Shown one piece after another: positions 50,015 to 58,279 of a stretch of DNA of 61,970 nt; the stretch's first letter is position 1, and every line of letters begins with the position of its first letter. Under the pieces are notes generated by a model, which did not search any database, was not told the DNA's origin, and saw nothing but the letters and a program-made list of their open reading frames with translations. Both the position numbers and the translations under genes were made by a program. The DNA comes from a virus: positions 1 through 61,970 of IMG/VR virus record IMGVR_UViG_3300046529_000300, one strand, 5' to 3'.

Positions 50015-50143
50015 TTACCCAGCCTTCTTGCTGCCGAGGGCTTTGACGTTCGAGCCGGTTGCGATCATGCCGCCGGCCTTGGAGAGGCCTTTGCCACCCA
50101 TTGCGCCGCCGGACTTGCCGAATTTCTTGCCTTTGCCTGCCAT
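50015..50143 (-). CDS. 42-aa Gly/Lys-rich basic peptide
   Basis: MAGKGKKFGKSGGAMGGKGL, then a similar Gly/Lys tail. AGGAGGATAGC precedes the ATG. It is one of three adjacent basic proteins (42, 54 and 59 aa), which could bind packaged DNA or join assembly. Confidence 0.6.
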   Translation of the reverse strand: MAGKGKKFGKSGGAMGGKGLSKAGGMIATGSNVKALGSKKAG

Positions 50144-50147
50144 GTTG

Positions 50148-50312
50148 CTATCCTCCTGATTTACGAGCTTTCGATAACATGATTGCGACGCGCTGCTTGT
50201 TCGCGTCAGCCTTGCCGAACTTGCGAGCTGTCTTCGCCAGTTGCTTGGGCGGGTTTACTTTCATCTCGTGCCCAGCGGCTTCGATTGCGGATTTAGGTGG
50301 ATACTTAGCCAT
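50148..50312 (-). CDS. 54-aa basic protein, DUF6496-like
   Basis: MAKYPPKSAIEAAGHEMKVN, then KFGKADANKQRVAIMLSKAR, matching the 'K..kqaiAIaLSkAr' pattern seen in small phage proteins near capsid genes. Start overlaps the stop of the preceding 50-aa gene. Function unknown. Confidence 0.6.
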   Translation of the reverse strand: MAKYPPKSAIEAAGHEMKVNPPKQLAKTARKFGKADANKQRVAIMLSKARKSGG

Positions 50313-50457
50313 CGAATGCCTTACCACTCTGAAGCAGAAATATTACCGGCCAAATATAAATCTTGCATATTTCTTCGGGTGTCTTCTTCCAGTCAGCCTC
50401 GCTGATCTGCACCGACATGCTTTCCTTGTCTACAGAAATAACAAGAAGTTTAGCCAC
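50305..50457 (-). CDS. 50-aa hypothetical protein
   Basis: GTG 50457 lies within the end of the upstream basic-protein gene, and the TAA within the start of the downstream one, an overlap typical of coupled phage genes. VAKLLVISVDKESMSVQISE then IYIWPVIFLLQSG, a short hydrophobic end. Function unknown. Confidence 0.45.
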   Translation of the reverse strand: MAKLLVISVDKESMSVQISEADWKKTPEEICKIYIWPVIFLLQSGKAFDG

Positions 50458-50629
50458 CCTTGCGCTCTTTCGCGACGGTCTTCATGGCCTTCGCGAACTC
50501 TGCTTTCTTGGCCATCGCTCCGCCCTTTTTTAATCCAGCTTTGATCTTCGAGTCCGTGGCCTTGCCGAAGCTGCCGACGGTACCGCGCTTTTCCATCGAC
50601 GCTCGCGCTTTGTTAATGAAGTCAGCCAT
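50450..50629 (-). CDS. 59-aa Lys-rich basic protein
   Basis: MADFINKARASMEKRGTVGS then KIKAGLKKGGAMAKKAEFAK. GGGAG 9 bases before ATG 50629. It resembles the other two basic peptides in composition. Possible DNA-condensing or scaffold-associated role. Confidence 0.55.
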   Translation of the reverse strand: MADFINKARASMEKRGTVGSFGKATDSKIKAGLKKGGAMAKKAEFAKAMKTVAKERKGG

Positions 50630-50695
50630 CGTGCATACTCCCGCTGCCAAGAGAACACCACACCGGAGCGAGGAGTGTCAATCATCGGTTCATAT

Positions 50696-51025
50696 TCAGG
50701 AGAAAAACACTCCAGAGAACGTAGTTGCCGCTACCGGCAGCATGTTCAGGTCTGCAAGGTTGATCAACCACGGACCGGAAGCGTCTCCGAGCACGAGTTC
50801 CGCTGGAGCGTTGTTCAATGCGGTCAGGCGCGCTGGGGCCAGTTTTAGGCCGATACCTAAAGGTGCATTCGTAGCGTCGCTGAGTATCGAGCCATTGAGA
50901 TTGCCCTTTACCCCGGCTGCCCAGGGATTGAGATGGACTTCATTCGTAGGTATGCGGGAGGTGGCTGCGGCGGCGGACGGCCCCGATGGGGTGAGTGCAA
51001 CGTCGAATTCGTGAAAGCTGGGCAT
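50696..51025 (-). CDS. Structural hypothetical protein, 109 aa
   Basis: AAGGAGACTTGCCT before ATG 51025. Mostly beta, with an Ala/Leu/Asn-rich end (ARLTALNNAPAELVLGDASG). Similar in style to the next protein; together they may be head or tail decoration proteins. No family recognised. Confidence 0.5.
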   Translation of the reverse strand: MPSFHEFDVALTPSGPSAAAATSRIPTNEVHLNPWAAGVKGNLNGSILSDATNAPLGIGLKLAPARLTALNNAPAELVLGDASGPWLINLADLNMLPVAATTFSGVFFS

Positions 51026-51042
51026 AGGCAAGTCTCCTTAGA

Positions 51043-51372
51043 CTATGCGATCCAGAGGAACGTGACTACCGCGCCTCCCGTGGACGAGACGACGAACACC
51101 TCTGCCAGATTGATGATCGGCTGAGCAGCGGTCGTGCCGAAGACTGGAGTGTGTGGAGCGTTCTGCGCGGCTCCGACGGCATTCACGGGAGAACACTGGA
51201 GGCCGGTCGTGGCAGTCACGGCGGATGACCCCACGCTGAACGCGGCATTGCCTTGAATGAACAGTTGCCGCGCCATCGTGCGAACGGCGGCGATGCCAGA
51301 GAGTCCAGAGGCGAGGGAGAGCGGGGCGTTCGCGTTGGTGAGGGTGACGGTGCCGATGTGGATGGATGCCAT
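51043..51372 (-). CDS. Structural hypothetical protein, 109 aa
   Basis: MASIHIGTVTLTNANAPLSL; an all-beta-looking protein ending GGAVVTFLWIA. Same length as its neighbour, and both carry short Ala/Asn/Leu repeats, so they may be distant paralogs. Lies just before an HNH gene. Confidence 0.5.
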   Translation of the reverse strand: MASIHIGTVTLTNANAPLSLASGLSGIAAVRTMARQLFIQGNAAFSVGSSAVTATTGLQCSPVNAVGAAQNAPHTPVFGTTAAQPIINLAEVFVVSSTGGAVVTFLWIA

Positions 51373-51377
51373 GGGGA

Positions 51378-52073
51378 TTATGTCTCCTTCGTCTGCCAGA
51401 CGGGGCGGGGAATCCAGCGTTTCGTACCTTTACGTGTGTTGCAAGTACCGCAGCAAGGAACTGAGTTGGATGCCCAATCAGCACCACCAGCAAATATAGG
51501 TTTTACATGATCACGTTGGACTGTGTACAGATCAAGTTCCTTGTGACAATAGGCACATGTCCACCCATAGTATTCAATTCGGGCACGCCATTGCTCGGCA
51601 AGGCAAAACCCCACTAACTTAGTACGGCGTCGCGCAGCCGTAATACGTGACCACAAACGCGCCTTCTCAGGATGAGCCTTGGCATAGGCCTGTACCTTGG
51701 CTTTGCACATTTCAGCATTGCGCCGATAGTAATCGCGATGCATGGCTTTGCGCTTCTCATGCAGCTCCTTCGAGGCCTTTATACGATCATGCTTAGCTTT
51801 CCACCATGCACGACATTTATTTGGATTAGCTTGATGGTATCTTCGAGTACTCGCAGCAATGGCCTCAGCGTTTTCAGCCGCATATTTTTTCTTGTAGGAT
51901 TTTACTCGATCAGGATGACGTTCCCGATATCGCGACACCTTGGCCCTGCACTTGTCCCTGTTGGCTGCAACCCACACCTTACCGCGTTCCTTCTTTTTAG
52001 CTCGCTGTTCTGGATGAGTACGCATGTACTCACGCTGATAAGCTAACCGAGCGGCAGGGTCTTTAAGAGGCAC
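51378..52073 (-). CDS. HNH endonuclease, Cys-type
   Basis: 231 aa. An Arg/Lys/Tyr-rich helical N terminus (REYMRTHPEQRAKKKERGKV, RDYYRRNAEMCKAKVQAYAK) likely grips DNA; C-terminal CAYCHKELDLYTVQRDHVKP...VPCCGTCNTRKG is an HNH core with zinc CxxC pairs. AT-richer than neighbours, between portal and structural genes: a mobile endonuclease. Confidence 0.9.
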   Translation of the reverse strand: MPLKDPAARLAYQREYMRTHPEQRAKKKERGKVWVAANRDKCRAKVSRYRERHPDRVKSYKKKYAAENAEAIAASTRRYHQANPNKCRAWWKAKHDRIKASKELHEKRKAMHRDYYRRNAEMCKAKVQAYAKAHPEKARLWSRITAARRRTKLVGFCLAEQWRARIEYYGWTCAYCHKELDLYTVQRDHVKPIFAGGADWASNSVPCCGTCNTRKGTKRWIPRPVWQTKET

Positions 52074-54041
52074 TTATTGGCTCTCTTTCATTACCATGCG
52101 CGGAGTGGACTCTCCAGAGCTTTTTCTTCCGGCAGGATTAACAGCCATGCCAACACCCATTTGTTGTTGCCATTGAAGTCTTTGAAGAATTCCAGTTGGC
52201 ATATTACCATCAATTCCTAAATTCGGAATATTTAGCTTCTCAAGAAGTGTGATTATATCTATGCAACCAGAGCGAGCTAGTTGCATATACATCATTTTTT
52301 CTTGGGCTCCAGCGGAGTTCAACAGACTTCCCGGCGCTATCTGATAGCTGAAATACCTGAAGAACTCCCTCGCGCGCTCAGCCCTCGGGGCAGGATCACC
52401 GTTCGGCATTGGCGAGATGACATCATGCGGGATCAGGTTCCCTGGATCGAAATCGAAGTCCTCGAAGGTCTGTCCCTGCGGCCCGAGGATGGCGATGCGT
52501 TGTGCACGAGTGTAGAACTGGAAGAAATTCATCAGCAGCATCATGGCGAACTCGCTCATGAATGCCTCGATCACCAGCGAGCGGAGACGGTTGATCGCTC
52601 CCTCGGCGGCGATGATGGCCTCCAGAGTGTCCATCTGCGGGAGCTGGTTCAGCTGCATGATGTCGGCGGCGGTGGTCGCTCCGGCGAGTTCTTTCTGGCC
52701 GGATTTTAATGCCTCAAAATACCACTGGCACCAAGTATCGAGCGCTGGCTCATGAATCATCTCGAATGGCTTGCCGTTGACAGGATTGCCCCGGAACTTC
52801 AGTCCCGGCATCTCGGGGTCGATCTTGGCGAAGCCTTTTTCTGAGATCGCGTTCTTGTCCGCCGCCATGCCCGGACGCTTGATACGGTCGAGGTGACGCG
52901 AGAACACCCGCATCACCTTCTGCATCTCCTTGTGCAGCGGGAGGAGATCCTTGAGCGGCGCCTTGCCCAGCCAGAGCCATGGCCACGGATCAAGGGTCAG
53001 CTTGGCCAGCGGGAACATGCCATGCCAGTAGATGGAGGTGTCATCGTAGATTCGAGCGGAGCGGGTGAAATTCACACACCGCTTACGAGGATAGAGCTTG
53101 CAGTCATCGTCCTTTGCTGCTTTGCCTGTGGATGGGATCAGTTCACCGACTGAGGGAACATAATAGCTCCAGTTGGTCATCTTTCCGCCGTGCAGGCCCA
53201 TCCACGTGCCCGAGCGCTGGGTGTTGATGGAATCGTCGTTGATGTACAGCGTGAAGAGATCCGCAGTCGGAATCTTCATCGGTCTGGCTTGCGTGCGTCC
53301 GCTGATCGAGGACAGGAGATTCTCCATGAACCCGGATTGCAGGCCGAGGGAGGACATTAGTCTGCCGTAGCGAGTGTTCTTGTTCAGCTGCGCGATGGAG
53401 CCTTCGCGGTCGGCACGGACTTCCGAGGCTGCGTCGCCGTACTTCGAGTGAATCCAGTTCACCGAGCGTTCCCGGCGGACCATCACTCCGGCGGCCTCCT
53501 GGATTGAGAGGAAGCTCCCCGGACGGATCGGGAGCACGTCGCGCGGGTCCTCGGGCAGCAGTTCCATGTCACCGCCCTGATAGCCGCCTCCGAAGCCGTT
53601 GTTGTAGGCGTCGTAGACCTGATGGGCATAACCCGTGCCCATCGGGAGGGCGAGCTTGATCACGTCAGCGAACCGGAGGGTGACATGCCGGCCCATCCAC
53701 CAGGACTGCGCGAGCTTGTTCGCTAGCTGGGCCTGGGCCTGGAACTTGGGATTGAACGTGCGGTAGTCCCAGAACGGTTTGATGTCACACTGCGAGGCCA
53801 CCATGTCGAGGGCTACCTTGCCGAAGTGGTTGTAAGTCACGCCTCCGAACACGCCTTGCGCGAGGTCGTTTTTCAGCTCTCCGTTGATGGCGTCGATGGA
53901 CTCCTCGAATTTGTCATAGCCCTCTTGGGAGTGTAGGAATGCGTCCGCCTCCTCGATGGCCAACTCGGCCCACTCCTTGAACTTCTTGAAGTCGGAGCCG
54001 GATTGCGGCGGTAGGGCGGAGGCGTGGGAGGGGCTGCTCAT
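52074..54041 (-). CDS. Portal protein
   Basis: 655 aa from ATG 54041 (overlaps the preceding stop). Helical N terminus, FGGVTYNHFGKVALDMVASQ, DIKPFWDYRTFNPKFQAQAQ, WPWLWLGKAPLKDLLPLHKE, and a C-terminal region with a long helix and a Gln/Met-rich end. Size, place between packaging and scaffold genes, and composition suit a podovirus-type portal (ring for DNA entry). Confidence 0.75.
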   Translation of the reverse strand: MSSPSHASALPPQSGSDFKKFKEWAELAIEEADAFLHSQEGYDKFEESIDAINGELKNDLAQGVFGGVTYNHFGKVALDMVASQCDIKPFWDYRTFNPKFQAQAQLANKLAQSWWMGRHVTLRFADVIKLALPMGTGYAHQVYDAYNNGFGGGYQGGDMELLPEDPRDVLPIRPGSFLSIQEAAGVMVRRERSVNWIHSKYGDAASEVRADREGSIAQLNKNTRYGRLMSSLGLQSGFMENLLSSISGRTQARPMKIPTADLFTLYINDDSINTQRSGTWMGLHGGKMTNWSYYVPSVGELIPSTGKAAKDDDCKLYPRKRCVNFTRSARIYDDTSIYWHGMFPLAKLTLDPWPWLWLGKAPLKDLLPLHKEMQKVMRVFSRHLDRIKRPGMAADKNAISEKGFAKIDPEMPGLKFRGNPVNGKPFEMIHEPALDTWCQWYFEALKSGQKELAGATTAADIMQLNQLPQMDTLEAIIAAEGAINRLRSLVIEAFMSEFAMMLLMNFFQFYTRAQRIAILGPQGQTFEDFDFDPGNLIPHDVISPMPNGDPAPRAERAREFFRYFSYQIAPGSLLNSAGAQEKMMYMQLARSGCIDIITLLEKLNIPNLGIDGNMPTGILQRLQWQQQMGVGMAVNPAGRKSSGESTPRMVMKESQ

Positions 54042-54298
54042 TTGTGTTGATAGTCTTTCTGGTAGGCGTAGAGGATCAGTTGGACGGCTTGGTCGAGAGA
54101 GTAGCAGTCGCGAGTTCCATAGTCGCAGGACAACCTCGGGCATCCCGGATGCGAGAGAATGATGGTTCCACGGGAGTCGCCGGACGGGTGATGCTCGAAG
54201 CGCATGCCCTGAGCGGTGAACTCAGCGGGCGCGGAGGGTGGAGGTTTCAGCGATGCGAGATTAAGTAGATCGGCGACTGCTTCCATCGCCGCTATCAT
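54038..54298 (-). CDS. 86-aa hypothetical protein
   Basis: MIAAMEAVADLLNLASLKPP, then GMRFEHHPSGDSRGTIILSH and a C-terminal helix (SLDQAVQLILYAYQKDYQHK). Coupled to the portal gene by ATGA. Two cysteines. Function unknown. Confidence 0.5.
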   Translation of the reverse strand: MIAAMEAVADLLNLASLKPPPSAPAEFTAQGMRFEHHPSGDSRGTIILSHPGCPRLSCDYGTRDCYSLDQAVQLILYAYQKDYQHK

Positions 54299-54738
54299 CG
54301 CACACGGAAGGGTAGCTCTGGCAAGGATTGAGTGTCAAAGCCGTTAGCGGTGCCTCGGTCGAACCATGCGATCTCGGAGCGGACGTTGGCGATTCTCTCG
54401 TGCGCTTCGACTTCGCGGAGGCTGCGCATCACGATTCGCTCGCAGCCTTCGGGAGTCGGCTTTGAGTTAATTGCTGGATAACTGAAAGTTCCGTCGGGTT
54501 TCTTGAATACGACTACCGCGTCCTTCTCATCCCACTCGGTGCGATTGCGAGTCGTGCGCTTCCACCAGTGCTGATCCATCTCGACTCCACAGGAGCAGAA
54601 TACGGTTTCGTTCTCGCGGCAGATGCGGTCGGTCTCGCGATTACAGACTGGGCAGTAGCAGACGACATTGCGGAGGCAATTATTAGAAGCATCCACTAAG
54701 TTACTTCTCCATTTGTAATGAAACCGTGCCACGAACAT
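54295..54738 (-). CDS. Zinc-ribbon hypothetical protein, 147 aa
   Basis: NVVCYCPVCNRETDRICREN and ENETVFCSCGVEMDQHWWKR hold CxC/CxxC and CxC pairs, probably one zinc ribbon. The remainder is charged. It overlaps its neighbours (4 and 43 bases). No family recognised; in packaging operons such proteins are often assembly accessories. Confidence 0.55.
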   Translation of the reverse strand: MFVARFHYKWRSNLVDASNNCLRNVVCYCPVCNRETDRICRENETVFCSCGVEMDQHWWKRTTRNRTEWDEKDAVVVFKKPDGTFSYPAINSKPTPEGCERIVMRSLREVEAHERIANVRSEIAWFDRGTANGFDTQSLPELPFRVR

Positions 54739-55037
54739 CCACCCTCTATTGCTATTGATGGAGTTGTCGTCAGGTTCGAAAAATCACTACCAGACACATT
54801 CCATCTCGTAGGCTTACCATCTTTATTGCGCGATCCCTGATGATCTGCTGTCCCGCGTCCACTAAACGTAACATCATTCATATGCGTTCCGACTGAGCCG
54901 CCGTTTTGTTGGAAGCATTTAGGACAAAGAAACCATAAGCCTTGGGCTTCGGCCAAGGATTGCACAGGGCATGTGTATTCATGGCCGTCCCTGCTCTCGT
55001 ATCGCATAAATCGAGGTTCCAACTCACTAAGTTTCAT
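54696..55037 (-). CDS. DUF6527-like zinc protein, 113 aa
   Basis: GLWFLCPKCFQQNGGSVGTH, WNVSGSDFSNLTTTPSI and GGCSWHGFITNGEV match the small phage proteins with a C-x-C...W.vSG...LTl.PSI..GCgWHGfi..G pattern. The two halves supply zinc ligands. Role unknown; frequent in phage and prophage regions. Confidence 0.6.
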   Translation of the reverse strand: MKLSELEPRFMRYESRDGHEYTCPVQSLAEAQGLWFLCPKCFQQNGGSVGTHMNDVTFSGRGTADHQGSRNKDGKPTRWNVSGSDFSNLTTTPSIAIEGGCSWHGFITNGEVT

Positions 55038-55043
55038 ATAGGC

Positions 55044-55271
55044 TCAATACTTGTGACTGATTCGCAGTCTCCCGTGCTTGGATTCCGTGGATATGGGAGA
55101 CTTACCCAGCCGCGAGGTGCCGTTGCGACCGCCCACGCGCTTGAGTCCAGCGGCCAGTCCCGGCGCGGAACGGAAGTCCATCACGGATTTGCCGGGGGAC
55201 TTGGGACTGCTGCCACCGACTTTGAAATTGATCGGGGATTTCGTCCCGGTGAATATGTCATCGCTCGCCAT
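55044..55271 (-). CDS. 75-aa hypothetical protein
   Basis: MASDDIFTGTKSPINFKVGG then KSPGKSVMDFRSAPG and a basic C terminus. Overlaps the 51-aa gene upstream. Polar and Ser/Gly/Lys-rich. No family recognised. Confidence 0.5.
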   Translation of the reverse strand: MASDDIFTGTKSPINFKVGGSSPKSPGKSVMDFRSAPGLAAGLKRVGGRNGTSRLGKSPISTESKHGRLRISHKY

Positions 55272-55413
55272 CACCAGACTCCTTCAGCTGCGCATCAAGC
55301 TGGGATATGGCCCGTTGGTAATTCTCCTCAGCCTTGGCCATAATTTCAGGATGGTTGAGATAATATTCCACTTCGGCCTTGGACAAGTCTCCATAAGTCT
55401 TGGGCTTGGCCAT
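55258..55413 (-). CDS. 51-aa hypothetical protein
   Basis: MAKPKTYGDLSKAEVEYYLN then KAEENYQRAISQLDAQLKES, two helices. The stop overlaps the next ATG and the start overlaps the preceding stop by 1 base. Function unknown. Confidence 0.55.
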   Translation of the reverse strand: MAKPKTYGDLSKAEVEYYLNHPEIMAKAEENYQRAISQLDAQLKESGDGER

Positions 55414-55610
55414 CACACGCCCTCTTTGCGCTTGTAGATCACGCGCTTCTCGTCAGCGGGGTATTCCACTATCTCCGCTGGCTCTGGGAAGTCATTGCCC
55501 ACGCGGTCATTGCCATTCCATGAGTCCTGGTCCATGGCGTCCTGTACGCGGCGGGAGAACTCTGGCGCCGTCTCCGGGCGGGAGTCCTCGGAGAATCTGT
55601 TTTTAGACAT
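55413..55610 (-). CDS. 65-aa hypothetical protein
   Basis: AAGGAGGCCGCTG before ATG 55610. MSKNRFSEDSRPETAPEFSR and a C-terminal EYPADEKRVIYKRKEGV; charged, no motif. Lies in a run of tightly overlapping small genes near the terminase. Confidence 0.5.
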   Translation of the reverse strand: MSKNRFSEDSRPETAPEFSRRVQDAMDQDSWNGNDRVGNDFPEPAEIVEYPADEKRVIYKRKEGV

Positions 55611-56202
55611 CAGCGGCCTCCTTCGTGTGACCATTCGATGCTACCACGGCGGGGACGGCTACCGCTCCCGTGCCCTGCGACTTCCGCCGCCACCATCCGC
55701 CTGTGTTCGACAAGGGAGGATTCATCCCCGCGAACTGCATCAGCGCGCGCACGATCTCGCGGTACATCACGTCGGAGTACTGCTCGCCACGGAACACGCG
55801 GGTCTTCAACCGCTGGATCAGCCGGGGGTCGAGCTCAAAGGCGAAGCCACTGACATCCACGACGGTGGAAGTCTCCAGACGCTGGAGTGCACCCTCCGCG
55901 TCCGCGACCGTATGGCCGATCAGGTTCGACAGCCGTTTCTTCTGGGCCTCGTTGAAGTAGATTCCCGAGCCGATGATGTCCCGGCAGCGCGAGAGCTGTT
56001 GCTGGAGGAGGTCTTCGACCGGGCGGTTGGTGGTTCGCGCGAGGTCGGAGTAAGAGTCGTAGAGGTGTTCCGGGAGATCGACCCGGCAGGTGACGATGCG
56101 AATGACGTTCGCGTGGACGTTCCCCGGCGCAGGGGATGTGGATGGGGACTGTTCCGTGCGCCGGGTCACGCGGGTCGCGGTTGTGTTGCTTCTGGCCGTC
56201 AT
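55603..56202 (-). CDS. Hypothetical protein, 199 aa
   Basis: N-terminal Thr/Ser/Arg-rich tail, then RIVTCRVDLPEHLYDSYSDL (beta-helix-like, a ribbon-helix-helix-type look), LQQQLSRCRDIIGSGIYFNE and VMYREIVRALMQFAGM. Could be a DNA-binding regulator or assembly protein. No firm family. Confidence 0.45.
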   Translation of the reverse strand: MTARSNTTATRVTRRTEQSPSTSPAPGNVHANVIRIVTCRVDLPEHLYDSYSDLARTTNRPVEDLLQQQLSRCRDIIGSGIYFNEAQKKRLSNLIGHTVADAEGALQRLETSTVVDVSGFAFELDPRLIQRLKTRVFRGEQYSDVMYREIVRALMQFAGMNPPLSNTGGWWRRKSQGTGAVAVPAVVASNGHTKEAADV

Positions 56203-56242
56203 TGGATGTAGTTTCCTCTCTTTATTAATATGATGTCAATCA

Positions 56243-57157
56243 CTATTCTTGAAGTTCCGCGAACCGTGACTCCCACGCGGCTGCCATGTCCTCGGCACTC
56301 ATGGCCGACAACTGCCACTCCGGCTCGGTGGTGTCCGTGCGCCTCGCAGGTTCCGTAGGCTCCGCTCCGATGATCCACTCGTTCGCGAACCAGAGTGCGA
56401 TCAGCGCAGCCACCACGCGGTCGTCGTTCAGGCCGGTCGTCCCCGAGCGTTGTGCCCTCGCGGTGAGCGAGAGAAAATTGTCCGGGCGGCAGGCCACCAT
56501 CTCCTCGACCAGATGCTTGGAGTTCAGGACGCAGTTCCTGCGTTTGATATGACCAGCGCCACGAATCCAGAGATCGCGCCGCGTGTGGGAGTTCGAAATC
56601 CATCCCCGCTTGCCAGTGTCCCGCTGAACGAGGTTCGAGCCTTCGACCAGCCATGGCGGGAAGCGTTCGTAGCCGAACTGGGAACTGAGCACGCGTTGAG
56701 TTAACCAGCCAGGACCGGGAGCGATTTCGATGGCCATCAGAGCCTGGCGTTCTTCGCTGGATCCGGGGAACATCCTGCCGATGAAGTTGCACACGTAGGC
56801 GAGGTCTTCGGCGTCCAGCGGCCCGGCCCACTCGGCGACCTGAACATCAGGGAGTTTCTTCGGGACTCGCGTCGTGCGGAGGTTTCCCTGGTCGTCTTTG
56901 GATTCGACTACCTCGTCGATCCAGCGTCCCCGGCGGAACACCTCCAGAGCTGCGTTGTCGTGTTTCTCTTCCTCGTCCGTGCGGACGGCCCGGTTCCAGC
57001 CGAGGATGCCCATCGTGGGGTCGCAGCCGACGATGTAGTCAGCCTGTTCCATGGGAGGTTCCCACACGAGAAGCTGACCGCGCGGATCGCGTTCATCATA
57101 CGAATCTACTTCCAGCCCCCAGCGTCCTACCTTATATGTTGTCAGCGTCGTGCTCAT
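56243..57157 (-). CDS. Terminase large subunit, nuclease domain (separate gene)
   Basis: 304 aa, RNase H-like nuclease half of TerL. ADYIVGCDPTMGILGW holds catalytic Asp46; MAIEIAPGPGWLTQRVL and LNDDRVVAALIALW supply the further acidic residues. It lacks the ATPase half, which is a separate gene at 58280-59506. The N terminus (about 38 residues before the first Asp) resembles the inter-domain linker. The halves would associate to cut and package DNA. Confidence 0.85.
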   Translation of the reverse strand: MSTTLTTYKVGRWGLEVDSYDERDPRGQLLVWEPPMEQADYIVGCDPTMGILGWNRAVRTDEEEKHDNAALEVFRRGRWIDEVVESKDDQGNLRTTRVPKKLPDVQVAEWAGPLDAEDLAYVCNFIGRMFPGSSEERQALMAIEIAPGPGWLTQRVLSSQFGYERFPPWLVEGSNLVQRDTGKRGWISNSHTRRDLWIRGAGHIKRRNCVLNSKHLVEEMVACRPDNFLSLTARAQRSGTTGLNDDRVVAALIALWFANEWIIGAEPTEPARRTDTTEPEWQLSAMSAEDMAAAWESRFAELQE

Positions 57158-57429
57158 GACTTGCGCCTGCGTTCTTCGATCCTCTGGAGCAGATAACCAG
57201 CTATTTCCTCATCGCTAGAGTCTTTCCATGGATTAGGTTCGGCAGCTTGACGGATTACCATGATTGCCGACTCAATCCACTCAGCGGCTTCCTTCCAACC
57301 CTTGCCAATACTTCCCGGAGTAGTAAGAAACTTCAGGGCATCGCCAATTCCCCCGCCAGCGGGAACAGCATCCACGCTCATCTTGTGGATGATCAACTTC
57401 TTAACGTTTGGCGTAATTAGCTTGCTCAT
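57154..57429 (-). CDS. 91-aa hypothetical protein between terminase halves
   Basis: MSKLITPNVKKLIIHKMSVD, GIGDALKFLTTPGSIGKGWK and SDEEIAGYLLQRIEERRRKS. Helical, basic at the C terminus. Overlaps the nuclease start by 4 bases, so it is co-translated with it. No family recognised. Confidence 0.5.
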   Translation of the reverse strand: MSKLITPNVKKLIIHKMSVDAVPAGGGIGDALKFLTTPGSIGKGWKEAAEWIESAIMVIRQAAEPNPWKDSSDEEIAGYLLQRIEERRRKS

Positions 57430-57593
57430 GCGATACTGCCCCTGTGATATTCACCCGCAACGACCGGGAGCTGTTGCAGCGCATCGAGCGACAGCAGCAG
57501 CGGTTGCTGCGCGAGTTGCATCGCGTCATCAGAGTTCTTCTTCATCCCAAATCGGCCCATACCATAGTAGATTCGATCACAGGAGAGATTGAC

Positions 57594-57914
57594 ATGGCAC
57601 AGACCAGCTTGAAGTCCCTGCCGGGGACTGACACACTCACGTTTCAGACTTTTGACAGCTCCACGCCGCCCGTGGACATCACCACGCGCTGCACGTTCAC
57701 AGTGACCAGCGATGGCGCGGCGGTTGCAGTGGGAGGAGTGACCGGAAACACAGCAGCGGTGACGTACGCAGCGGGAACCGCGAACCTCACGATTGCGACC
57801 AGCGATAGCGGAGGAGACAAGATCGCCGACGTGGTGCTGGCGTGTACGATTGCGGCTCCGACCATCGGGGAGACCACGGTCACGGCCAGCAACTCGGCGA
57901 CGGTTATCGGCTAG
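57594..57914 (+). CDS. Ig-like beta-sandwich protein, rightward in the late block
   Basis: 106 aa from ATG 57594, with AGGAGA 7 bases upstream. Beta-rich with regular strands (LTFQTFDSSTPPVDITTRCT, VAVGGVTGNTAAVTYAAGTA, SGGDKIADVVLACTI), similar to phage Ig-like domains that display on the virion. The open frame extends upstream to GTG 57444 with a helical RNDRELLQRIERQQQRLL segment, so a 156-aa form is possible. It is the only rightward gene in the late block, and it is followed by a strong terminator. Confidence 0.6.
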   Translation: MAQTSLKSLPGTDTLTFQTFDSSTPPVDITTRCTFTVTSDGAAVAVGGVTGNTAAVTYAAGTANLTIATSDSGGDKIADVVLACTIAAPTIGETTVTASNSATVIG

Positions 57915-57967
57915 CGGCGACGGTGATATACTAGCGGTGAAGTTGCTCAACTCTACCCTACTCCCTT

Positions 57968-57996
57968 GGCCAGTCATGATGACTGGCCGTTTTTTA
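57968..57996 (+). terminator. Rho-independent terminator
   Basis: GGCCAGTCA-TGA-TGACTGGCC, a perfect 9-bp stem with a 3-base loop, followed by GTTTTTTATT. It serves the rightward Ig-like gene, 53 bases beyond its stop. On the opposite strand there is no matching U-tract, so late leftward transcription could read through. Confidence 0.9.
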
Positions 57997-58020
57997 TTCA
58001 CAACTTACCTGTCTCGGTCC

Positions 58021-58245
58021 TCATGGGTGCTCCTCGGGGCCTTTCTCTTTCGCTGTTAATGGTCTAAGCTCAGATTCTGCATAGTCCCATATCCAGACAT
58101 CCCCATTATCTGCATCCCAAAACTCAAGCATGTAGCGCATAGCGTGATCACGGCCACGGATTACACGTCCATATTGTGGCCTGTCAGATCGATCATCCGA
58201 AAAGGCTACAACTTGTCCAACGCGAAATCGGGACTTCTGGCTCAT
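58021..58245 (-). CDS. 74-aa SH3-like hypothetical protein
   Basis: FRVGQVVAFSDDRSDRPQYG, RVIRGRDHAMRYMLEFWDAD and DVWIWDYAESELRPLT read as short strands of a small SH3-like barrel. GGAG is very near the ATG. It lies between the Ig-like gene's terminator and the TerL ATPase gene. Function unknown. Confidence 0.5.
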   Translation of the reverse strand: MSQKSRFRVGQVVAFSDDRSDRPQYGRVIRGRDHAMRYMLEFWDADNGDVWIWDYAESELRPLTAKEKGPEEHP

Positions 58246-58279
58246 CTCTCCTGCCTTTCTGTTGCGTGGCCATTCTCAA

